Of a stretch of DNA of 28,129 nucleotides, positions 16,301 through 22,331 are shown in pieces (position 1 is the first letter of the stretch; every line of letters starts with the position of its first letter). The notes beneath the pieces were generated by a model, which saw only the letters and a list, made by a program, of their open reading frames with translations, did not search any database and had not been told where the DNA came from. The position numbers and the translations under genes are program-made. The stretch covers positions 1-28,129 of the forward strand of contig CAYJIX010000028.1 of NCBI GenBank assembly GCA_964370375.1, written 5' to 3'. Source of the stretch: CAYJIX01 sp964370375. Its GTDB lineage: Bacteria; Desulfobacterota; Desulfovibrionia; Desulfovibrionales; Desulfovibrionaceae.

Positions 16301-17927
16301 ATTCCTCACGCAAGGGGTCAATGGGAGGATTGGTCACTTGTGCAAATTGCTGTTTAAAATAGTTAAAAAGGGTTTTAGGCGCGCTATCAAGGACAGCCAA
16401 AGGCGCGTCATGGCACGTTGAGCCAACAGGTTCTTGGCTGTCACGGGCCATGGGCAAGACAATGTGATGCAAACTTTTGATATCATAATCGTGCAAAACA
16501 TGGGCACAGGGCAAATCAGTCGGAGGAGTACGTGTGATTCGCGAGCTATCTCCATCATCAAGTCTTAGGTCGTCAAGGGCTATGCCATGCTGTTTTATCC
16601 AGCGGCGATAGGGTTTTTCACGCACCACGCTGCCTTTGATTTCTGCATCTGAAATGATGCGTCCACGCTCTACATCCACCATAAGCATGCGCCTTGGACG
16701 CAATTGCTGACGGCCCACAATGCGTTCCGGTTCCACATCCATAACGCCTGTTTCAGAGGCTAAAATGACCATGCCGTCTTGCGATACGGTGGAGCGGCAA
16801 GGGCGCAAACCGTTACGGTCAAGCATGGCTCCAACACGGCGATAGCCATCGGTAAAGACAAGGGCTGTAGGGCCATCCCAAGGATCCATCAAGGCCGCAT
16901 GGTATTCATAAAAAGCGCGTTTATTGTCGCCCATAACAAAGGCTGAATTAAAAGGTTCAGGCAACAGCATCATAAGGGCATGGGGCATGGAATAGCCGCT
17001 GCGCACGAGCAATTCCAAAGCATTGTCAAGGCGTGCGGAATCGCTGGCGCTTTCGTCAATAATGGGGAAAAGGTCTTGCAATTCATCGCCAAAAAGGCGT
17101 GACGCCATTTGCGGCTGACGGCGTAACATGCGCGCAGAATTGCCGCGGATGGTGTTTATTTCGCCATTATGTGCCAGATTCCTAAACGGATGCGCAAGCC
17201 GCCATGAGGGCAGGGTGTTTGTGCTAAAGCGTTCATGAAACACGGTAAAAGGCGCAGTAAAGGTTGTATCCAAAAGGTCTTGGTACAAATCGCCAAGGCA
17301 TGAACCCGGCAGCATGCCTTTATAAATAATACTGCGAGCAGATAAGCTGACCACATAAAAGGCGTTGCGGTCAAGGCTGTGTTCTTCAAGCCAAGCTTGG
17401 ACACGCTTTTCCATGCGCCGTCGTGCCAGATAAAGGGTGCGTTCAAACCCTTCACCACGGGCTTTGTCGAGCGCAAGCTCTGCTGCCGGCCGTACCAAAA
17501 TTTGCAACATGGCAGGCATGGTAGCCTTGGCAGATGGGCTTATAATGTCCGTTTCAAGGGGGACATCGCGTTCGTCCTCAAGGCGCAAATGGGTTTCTTT
17601 AAGGCATTCGGTAATAATGCGCATGATAGGTGCGTGGGTATGCGCTTCTTGCGGCATAAAAAGCTGGCCCACAGCAAAAGGAATGGCCGAATCCAAGGCA
17701 TGCAAGGTCGGCCATTGACGTTTAAAAAAGCTTGTGGGTAAAGGCATGAGCAGGCCTGCTCCGTCGCCGGAATTTTCGCCGTCACTATGGCCACCACGGT
17801 GCGAAAGGCGCGCCATGGCGGTTAAAGAAGCGGCAATAACTTGGTGGCTTGGCACTCCTGAAAGGCGTGCCACAAAACCTACGCCACAGGCATCGGATTC
17901 CTTTGAAGGATCAAATAAACGGCTCAT
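13386..17927 (-). CDS. gltB: Glutamate synthase, large (alpha) subunit
   Basis: 1513 aa, full length for the family. It transfers the amide of glutamine to 2-oxoglutarate to give two glutamates (GOGAT). The N-terminal Ntn glutaminase domain begins at C14 (DACGVGFVA) after a 13-residue propeptide. The central domain is at about 450-750. The FMN-binding synthase domain is at about 820-1200, with the 3Fe-4S ligands C1123-x5-C1129-x4-C1134 (RQCHKGSC). The GXGXG helix domain is at about 1250-1450. GGGGAG lies just before the ATG at 17927. The small subunit (gltD), which supplies electrons from NAD(P)H in the two-subunit enzyme, is not adjacent. It is encoded elsewhere, or this enzyme takes electrons from ferredoxin. 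It lies downstream of glnA in the same direction, making a GS/GOGAT pair for ammonium assimilation. Confidence 0.97.
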   Translation of the reverse strand: MSRLFDPSKESDACGVGFVARLSGVPSHQVIAASLTAMARLSHRGGHSDGENSGDGAGLLMPLPTSFFKRQWPTLHALDSAIPFAVGQLFMPQEAHTHAPIMRIITECLKETHLRLEDERDVPLETDIISPSAKATMPAMLQILVRPAAELALDKARGEGFERTLYLARRRMEKRVQAWLEEHSLDRNAFYVVSLSARSIIYKGMLPGSCLGDLYQDLLDTTFTAPFTVFHERFSTNTLPSWRLAHPFRNLAHNGEINTIRGNSARMLRRQPQMASRLFGDELQDLFPIIDESASDSARLDNALELLVRSGYSMPHALMMLLPEPFNSAFVMGDNKRAFYEYHAALMDPWDGPTALVFTDGYRRVGAMLDRNGLRPCRSTVSQDGMVILASETGVMDVEPERIVGRQQLRPRRMLMVDVERGRIISDAEIKGSVVREKPYRRWIKQHGIALDDLRLDDGDSSRITRTPPTDLPCAHVLHDYDIKSLHHIVLPMARDSQEPVGSTCHDAPLAVLDSAPKTLFNYFKQQFAQVTNPPIDPLREELSMSLMNFAGAERNILEPAPEHCAILRLPHPFLDRDDMLHIRKSTRKEVQAHTLDATFDTTFDEQGSAGANLEQGLQDLFKAAENALANGATILIISDAATNAQRAPIPSLLALSAVHHHLRRMEKRHLCGLFVETGEAFEVMHMALLSAYGASGICPYTALDTVKHMAEKGDIANVLPRQAQANYIAALKKGLLKAFARLGISTQRSFRSGHYFEALGLDPLLVQTHFAGTLSRIGGIGLDAIAKDTLTRHTNAYQGQEIAHKTLTLWTKKGVRALHKAVRNNDVKAFLEYAATSDVQDNPITLRSLFAVKKGNPIPLEQVEPAASIVKRFVGAAMSFGALSSEAHETIAEACNGLGARSNCGEGGEDARRSVTGKDGRDIRSRVRQVASGRFGVTAKYLAHADEIQIKVAQGAKPGEGGQLPAHKVTKEIAAVRGTTPGVSLISPPPHHDIYSIEDLAQLIFDLQRIQPTASISVKLVAEAGVGTVAVGVAKAGADQILISGHDGGTGASPLSAMQHTGLPWEMGLLESHEALLANRLRHKIKLRTDGLIRTGRDMLIAFMLGAEECSVGTAMLVSLGCIMCRQCHKGSCVAGIATQEPKLRSKFSGKKEHIQTMFLFMAEDLRRHMANLGIATVQELIGRADFLEAREEGLSEKAKSLDLSAFFTCSSKGLALWEQNKKAQGTDSLLDAAIMERAAPLLEGKPIRSTYNGTIINTDRAVGTRLSGEIVRNLKKRRLPQHSYTINLWGSAGQSLGAFLTAGVTITVRGDANDYVGKGLSGGIVVVTPARKSVFVAAEQAIIGNVALYGASSGEAYFCGMAGERFAVRNSGALAVVEGIGDHGCEYMTGGVVVVLGECGYNFAAGMSGGVAFVYDKNEQFQTRCNTDSVDLESVNNPEDCNMLRALIEQHNHYTGSAQAEALLQNWDAALPLFVKVMPLDYKAALARQLESTRHGHETIAATEEVYMGDV

Positions 17928-18263
17928 ACACTCCCCTTATAATAACGGTGCTGTTTGACCTATATAGTGTCGAGGCAAGTGCCTTTTTGCGTATCTTTGC
18001 GCCAGATTTCGCTTGCTTTCTCGGTCAAGTATGAGGGAATTCATTCCCTCAAAGCAAGCTCATCTTCCTTGATCTACACAAAAATCCATCTTGCCTCGAC
18101 GCTATCTACTCCTAAATAGTGTTTTTGTACATTCAAGGCCTTATCGTTTGATTTTGGGTTAGAATGACAAGATGCATATTGAATAGAAAAGGCAAACAGC
18201 ACCGGATTAATAATACATTCACCACTATGAAGTTTTTGGCTATACGCCTATAAACCTAGGCCT
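17928..18263. other. Intergenic region between glnA and gltB
   Basis: The gltB-side half holds the 142-bp palindromic element described separately. The remaining 158 bases next to glnA show no reading frame with a ribosome site and no terminator with a T-run on the minus strand, so glnA transcripts may run on into gltB. Confidence 0.7.
17964..18105. repeat. 142-bp nested palindromic element between glnA and gltB
   Basis: Three nested arm pairs share one centre. The outer pair, ATAGTGTCGAGGCAAG (17964-17979) and CTTGCCTCGACGCTAT (18090-18105), has 15 of 16 matched. The middle pair is GCTTGCTTT (18011-18019) with AAAGCAAGC (18051-18059). The inner pair is TGAGGGAAT (18032-18040) with ATTCCCTCA (18043-18051). 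The stretches between them also pair in part. It has no coding capacity. It could be a miniature transposable element or a structured RNA in the glnA-gltB transcript. Confidence 0.7.
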
Positions 18264-20462
18264 TTAGTGAATCCAAAGCATTTCAGCGTAACGCGGATAC
18301 GGCCATGCAGCATCCTCAATCATAAGCTCAAGGGCGTCTGCGTGCTTGCGGCATGCTTCAAGTGTGGGAATCACGCTTTTGAGCATATAGTGGGCGTGCT
18401 CCAACGTGTCACCATGAGGCTGAGAGGTGCGCGCCTTGTCAAGGGCTTTTAATGCATCACCTAAGTCAAGGCAAAGTTGGCGTAAGGCATAAAAACGTTC
18501 TTCTTCCGGTAAGGAGTCTTGAGTATTAAGGACTGCACGAGTTTGTAAGATAAGTTCTGCTGCCTCTTTTTGTGAACGAAGCCCCACAGGCAAGATGGTT
18601 TCACGCATCATGGCTGCGCAAACATTGGCTTCGATATTGATAAGTTTTACATAGGTTTCCAGCAAAATTTCTTGACGTGCCAGCATTTCGCGCTCTGAAA
18701 GGACGTTCGTGCGTAAAAACACATCCATAACTTCAGGATAGCTGTAACATTCAAGGGCTTCTACCGTGGTGGCAAGGTTTGGCAGGCCACGGCGTTTAGC
18801 CTCTACAGGCCAAGCATCAGAATAACCGTTGCCGTTAAACACGATGGGCATGTGCTCGCTAAACAAGCGCGGCAGTAGCGTTTGCAAGGCATCGGTCAAT
18901 GCTGTACCGGAAGCAACAGACGCTTCAAGTTCAGTGGCAATATCGTCAAGGGCGCAGGCCACAGCAGCGTTTAAGGTGATGTTGACTGGTGCCACTGATT
19001 GCGAAGATCCAACAGCGCGAAATTCAAATTTATTGCCGGTAAACGCAAAGGGGCTTGTGCGGTTACGGTCAGAATAATCCTTGGGCAGGGGCGGCAGCAC
19101 ATCAACGCCTACTTCCATAAAAGGTTTTGTGCCTTCGCGTTGGGCTGTACCTGTAACAAGGGCGTCAAGCACATCTGTAAGCTGATCTCCAAGAAATACA
19201 GATATAATAGCAGGCGGTGCCTCGTTGGCACCAAGGCGGTGATCGTTGCCGGCCCCCACAGTACCAAGGCGCAATGCCATGCTGTGCTTATGCACAGCGC
19301 GCAAAGTGGCTGCTAAAAATACTAAAAACTGCGCATTGGTTAAAGGGGTTTCGCCCGGATCAAGCAGGTTTGTTCCTTCAGAATCCACTAAAGACCAGTT
19401 GTTGTGCTTTCCGCTACCATTGACACCTGCAAAAGGCTTTTCGTGCAAAAGGCACACAAAACCGTGTTCTTCGGCAGTGTGGCGTAAAATGTTCATGGTC
19501 AACATGTTGTGGTCGGTTGCGATATTGCACTCTTCATACAAAGGTGCCAATTCAAACTGGCCCGGGGCCACTTCATTATGGCGAGTTTTTGCAGGAATAC
19601 CAAGAGCGAAAAGGCGTTTTTCCACATCATTCATAAAAGCCATGACACGGGCAGGGATACTGCCAAAATAATGGTCTTCCATTTCTTGGCTTTTGGGACC
19701 TGGTGCTCCTTGCAGGGTTCTGCCTGTTAAAAGAAGGTCAGGACGAAGCGCCGCAAGGCGACTGTCCACCAAAAAATATTCCTGCTCGGCACCAACCATG
19801 GGGCGTACATGGGTCGTTTTGTCGTTTCCAAAAAGTCGTAAAATGCGCACAGCTTGACGAGAAACTGCACTGATGGAGCGTAAAAGGGGTGTTTTGCGAT
19901 CCAATGCTTCGCCTGAATAAGAATAGAACATGGAAGGGATATGCAAAATATGTCCAAGGTTTCCTGGAACTAAAAAGACAGGTGCTGTCGGATCCCATGC
20001 CGTATAGCCACGTGCCTCAAAAGTGGAGCGGATACCACCAGAAGGAAAAGATGAAGCGTCAGATTCGCCACTGATAAGCATCTTTCCGGAAAATTCGTTC
20101 AAAAGATGCCCGTCAGAAGAAAGGGTTAAAAAGGCGTCGTGCTTTTCAGCGGTATGACCGGTCATGGGGTGAAACCAGTGGGCATAGTGGGTGGCACCGC
20201 GCTCAATGGCCCAATCCTTCATAGCAGAAGCAACAACATTGGCGATTTCGGCAGGAAGGCGCGCGCCTTCGCGAATGGTCAATTCAAGTTGTTGAAAGAC
20301 ATCACGGGGCAAGCGTTCACGCATGGCATGGATGGTAAAAACGTCTTTTGCAAAGTGACGGCCCATTTCCACCTTAGGGGTAAGCTGACCTTCTGCTGGG
20401 TCAATGGCGCTAGGGGTGGCAGCAAAAGCTTGCATAACGGCACGGCGACGTGGTGATGTCAT
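18264..20462 (-). CDS. glnN: Glutamine synthetase type III
   Basis: 732 aa, the size of the GSIII family and far longer than type I (about 470 aa). It makes glutamine from glutamate, ammonium and ATP in the cytosol as a large oligomer. Characteristic segments are HWFHPMTGHTAEKHDAF (95-111), the metal-binding GAEQEYFLVD (224-233), NEVAPGQFELAPLYE (296-310) and the NGSGKHNNWSL loop (348-358). A further C-terminal KFEFRAVGSSQ motif is present. The start is the ATG at 20462, with AAGGAG 7 bases upstream. An in-frame ATG 26 codons earlier has no ribosome site. A sigma-54-type promoter lies about 96 bases upstream, so nitrogen-dependent expression is likely. gltB follows downstream. Confidence 0.96.
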   Translation of the reverse strand: MTSPRRRAVMQAFAATPSAIDPAEGQLTPKVEMGRHFAKDVFTIHAMRERLPRDVFQQLELTIREGARLPAEIANVVASAMKDWAIERGATHYAHWFHPMTGHTAEKHDAFLTLSSDGHLLNEFSGKMLISGESDASSFPSGGIRSTFEARGYTAWDPTAPVFLVPGNLGHILHIPSMFYSYSGEALDRKTPLLRSISAVSRQAVRILRLFGNDKTTHVRPMVGAEQEYFLVDSRLAALRPDLLLTGRTLQGAPGPKSQEMEDHYFGSIPARVMAFMNDVEKRLFALGIPAKTRHNEVAPGQFELAPLYEECNIATDHNMLTMNILRHTAEEHGFVCLLHEKPFAGVNGSGKHNNWSLVDSEGTNLLDPGETPLTNAQFLVFLAATLRAVHKHSMALRLGTVGAGNDHRLGANEAPPAIISVFLGDQLTDVLDALVTGTAQREGTKPFMEVGVDVLPPLPKDYSDRNRTSPFAFTGNKFEFRAVGSSQSVAPVNITLNAAVACALDDIATELEASVASGTALTDALQTLLPRLFSEHMPIVFNGNGYSDAWPVEAKRRGLPNLATTVEALECYSYPEVMDVFLRTNVLSEREMLARQEILLETYVKLINIEANVCAAMMRETILPVGLRSQKEAAELILQTRAVLNTQDSLPEEERFYALRQLCLDLGDALKALDKARTSQPHGDTLEHAHYMLKSVIPTLEACRKHADALELMIEDAAWPYPRYAEMLWIH

Positions 20463-20557
20463 GGAAAAACTCCTTGTTGTTTGCTCAAAAAGCATGGGTT
20501 GTAGCCTGGTAAAAGAAGGCTGTATCCGCGTGCAGTGCACGTGGTAGTAGTGCTAAA

Positions 20558-20573
20558 GCATAACTTGTGCCAA
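20558..20573 (-). promoter_or_regulatory. Sigma-54 (-24/-12) promoter of glnA
   Basis: The minus strand reads TTGGCACAAGTTATGC. The -24 block TTGGCAC is perfect, and the GG and GC dinucleotides are exactly 10 bases apart. The -12 block is ATGC instead of TTGC. Transcription would start about 12 bases downstream of the GC, leaving a leader of about 84 bases. Confidence 0.72.
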
Positions 20574-20679
20574 GTGTAGAAGGATAGTTGTTTGTGTCTT
20601 TGTAATTCGTTAATATATTAAAGAAAATTATGTTTTGGGGCAGCAAATCATCCAAAGGTAGCGTGCAAGGTATGGCAGG

Positions 20680-20701
20680 TTTTCTACAAAAAAGTAGAAT
20701 T
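20680..20701. promoter_or_regulatory. Candidate activator or operator dyad upstream of glnA
   Basis: The core is TTCTAC (20682-20687) and GTAGAA (20694-20699) around six As. It is about 115 bases upstream of the -24/-12 element, a usual distance for an enhancer-binding protein. It matches 19 of 22 bases of the site before the sigma-54 activator gene (2704-2725). It is A/T-rich, so chance similarity is not excluded. Confidence 0.4.
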
Positions 20702-20853
20702 TAAGTCGTCTGTCAAACGCTTTGGCCGCGGGTGAAAGAGATTGATTCAGACTTGAAGAAATAGAAAAGTTATTTTTTTAGAATAGTTATAATAAAAAAT
20801 ACAATTATGTAGAAAAAAGATGAAGACTTGCTCTTTTTGGCTGAAGAAACTGC

Positions 20854-20882
20854 AAAAAAAAGCCTCAGCAAGGCTTTACTTT
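20854..20882 (-). terminator. Orphan terminator-like hairpin in the glnA-rpsF region
   Basis: AAAGCCT (20859-20865) pairs with AGGCTTT (20871-20877) around CAGCA. On the minus strand it is followed by eight Ts (20861-20854). The + strand tail is ACTTTTT. No gene that would need it is recognised on either side. Confidence 0.65.
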
Positions 20883-21139
20883 TTATGCGTTTAGAAAAAT
20901 GTAAACAAATATAGTATTGTATTGCAAAATCTACATAAATGTATAAATTGTCCGACATAAAACAGTATAGCCTTCTTGTGCTGCTTTATGCGTTAGCAAA
21001 GCCCGAATCGAGGCAGGCAAGGCGTGTGTTCAATCATCATTTAGAATTACGATGAATAAAATGGCAAAAAAATAAAAGCTGCCCTTGATGTGTCTGTTTT
21101 TGTTATGTTTTGTATTGATTTCTTTGTCATGATTTGTTC

Positions 21140-21168
21140 TTGACATGCTAAAAAACATTGCGTATAGC
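21140..21168 (+). promoter_or_regulatory. Sigma-70 promoter of the rpsF operon
   Basis: A perfect -35 TTGACA (21140-21145), a 17-base spacer and -10 TATAGC (21163-21168). Transcription is expected near 21175, giving a leader of about 56 bases before rpsF. Confidence 0.8.
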
Positions 21169-21179
21169 TATCAGTTCTG

Positions 21180-21222
21180 CCTTGCCCGTAGTATGCGCTA
21201 TGGGCCATAGACCACAAGGAGG
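21180..21222 (+). promoter_or_regulatory. Leader hairpin covering the rpsF ribosome binding site
   Basis: CCTTG (21180-21184) can pair with CAAGG (21215-21219), which overlaps the Shine-Dalgarno AAGGAGG (21216-21222). Inside it, CCCGTAG (21185-21191) and CTATGGG (21198-21204) form a 7-bp stem with one G-U pair and a 6-nt loop. Many bacteria have an S6:S18-binding leader in the rpsF mRNA. This could be such an element, though I cannot confirm the consensus. Confidence 0.45.
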
Positions 21223-21230
21223 ATAAAGGC

Positions 21231-21539
21231 ATGCGGAAATTTGAAACCTTGCTGTTGCTTTCGCCGGAACTTGGCGCAGAGCCACGCGAAGAGTTACTCA
21301 ACACCTTTACGGGCATTATTGAGCGCGAACAAGGTGCAATGGTAACGATGGATCATTGGGGTATGCGCGATTTGGCTTACCCTGTGCAAAAACACATGCG
21401 CGGATACTATGTGCGTTTAGAGTATCAGGCTCCCGGCAGTGCCGTTGCTGAACTTGAGCGTATCATCCGTATATCTGAGGGTGTGTACAAATTTATCACT
21501 GTAAAGCTGGCTGATGTCGCGGCTGAGGAGGTTGCCTAA
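21231..21539 (+). CDS. rpsF: 30S ribosomal protein S6
   Basis: 102 aa. It starts MRKFETLLLLSPEL and contains the typical RDLAYPVQKHMRGYYVRLEY segment (46-65), which forms the S18-binding sheet. S6 binds S18 in the platform of the small subunit. AAGGAGG lies 8 bases before the ATG. It is the first gene of rpsF-rpsR-rplI-dnaB, with a single base between its stop and the rpsR start. A promoter and a possible autoregulatory leader lie upstream. Confidence 0.98.
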   Translation: MRKFETLLLLSPELGAEPREELLNTFTGIIEREQGAMVTMDHWGMRDLAYPVQKHMRGYYVRLEYQAPGSAVAELERIIRISEGVYKFITVKLADVAAEEVA

Positions 21540-21540
21540 G

Positions 21541-21804
21541 ATGGCCTTTAAAAAAAGATTTGCTCCCCGCCGCAAATTTTGTCGTTTTTGTGCGGATAAA
21601 GAAACGCCTTTAAACTACAAACGCCCTGATATTTTACGCGATTATATCAGCGAGCGCGGCAAGATTATTGCCCGTCGTATTACAGGCACATGTGCACATC
21701 ACCAGCGTCTTTTGTCTACCGAGATCAAGCGTGCCCGTCAGATGGCCCTCTTGTTCTACACGGCAGGCCATTCCAGCGACGTGAAGAAAAAGAGCAACAT
21801 CTAG
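21541..21804 (+). CDS. rpsR: 30S ribosomal protein S18
   Basis: 87 aa from the ATG at 21541. It has the S18 core (YKRPDILRDYISERGKI, about 26-42, and GTCAHHQRLLSTEIKRARQM, 49-68). C14-x2-C17 and C51-x2-H54 make a zinc ribbon that is absent from E. coli S18. The GAGGAGG site lies in the end of rpsF, so the two are translationally coupled, which fits their products forming a heterodimer. An in-frame GTG or ATG further upstream would overlap rpsF and is not needed. Confidence 0.98.
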   Translation: MAFKKRFAPRRKFCRFCADKETPLNYKRPDILRDYISERGKIIARRITGTCAHHQRLLSTEIKRARQMALLFYTAGHSSDVKKKSNI

Positions 21805-21815
21805 GAGGAGCCGGT

Positions 21816-22331
21816 ATGCAAGTTATTCTTCGTGCCGATGTGGAAAACCTTGGTCGCCTTGGAGAAGTGGTAACAGTTAAGGCCGGTTACGGACGTAACT
21901 ACCTTTTACCGCAAGGCCTTGCCATGGTGGTAACCCCCGGCAATTTAAAAGTTTTTGAGCTTGAGCGTAAAAAACTGCAAGCACGTATGGACGCTTTTCG
22001 CGCTGATGCCGATAGCTTGGCTGCTCGTATTGAAGGCCTTGACGTTGTCATTACCATGCGTGTTGGCGATAACGAAAAATTGTACGGCTCAGTGACGAGC
22101 ACCATGATTGGCGAACGTATGGCCGAACTTGGTTTTGAAGTTGACCGCCGTCGTATTTTGTTAGACCAACCCATTCGTACCCTTGGGGAACATCCTGTGC
22201 GTGTACGTTTACATGCCGATGTTATTGCTTCCTTGGTAGTCAAGGTTGTTTCCGAAGATAGGTCAAGCGATGTCGAACCTACCGCTACAGACGCCAGCGC
22301 CGAATCAACCGGCGAGGACGTCGCAGAATAA
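21816..22331 (+). CDS. rplI: 50S ribosomal protein L9
   Basis: 171 aa from the ATG at 21816, which has AGGAGG 7 bases upstream. The N-terminal domain holds the L9 signature (GYGRNYLLPQGLA, 24-36). A long connecting helix and the C-terminal domain (about 75-148, ending near VRVRLHADV) follow. The last 20 or so residues are an acidic Ser/Thr-rich tail with no counterpart in E. coli L9. That tail is encoded where the next gene, dnaB, overlaps it by 62 bases in another frame. Confidence 0.97.
   Translation: MQVILRADVENLGRLGEVVTVKAGYGRNYLLPQGLAMVVTPGNLKVFELERKKLQARMDAFRADADSLAARIEGLDVVITMRVGDNEKLYGSVTSTMIGERMAELGFEVDRRRILLDQPIRTLGEHPVRVRLHADVIASLVVKVVSEDRSSDVEPTATDASAESTGEDVAE

Larger units (their letters stand above)
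20463..21230. other. 768-bp divergent intergenic region between glnA and rpsF
   Basis: It holds the glnA sigma-54 promoter and upstream dyad, a bidirectional terminator-like hairpin (20854-20882), an AT-rich middle, and the rpsF promoter and leader. The open frames inside (for example 20770-20958, minus) have no ribosome site and run through the hairpin, so I call no gene. A small RNA ending at the hairpin is possible. Confidence 0.7.

Noticed and set aside
18230..18263. Short hairpin GGC-GTATA-GCC just after glnA
   Set aside because: The stem has 3 bp and is followed by As, not Ts, in the direction of glnA transcription.
20770..20958. 62-codon minus-strand frame in the glnA-rpsF region
   Set aside because: No ribosome site, A/T-driven composition (Phe, Ile, Lys, Ser runs), and it runs straight through a terminator-like hairpin.
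20949..20964. TGT-N10-ACA, the NifA upstream-activator pattern, in the glnA-rpsF region
   Set aside because: A six-base pattern is expected by chance about once in 4 kb, and it lies nearly 390 bases from the sigma-54 promoter.
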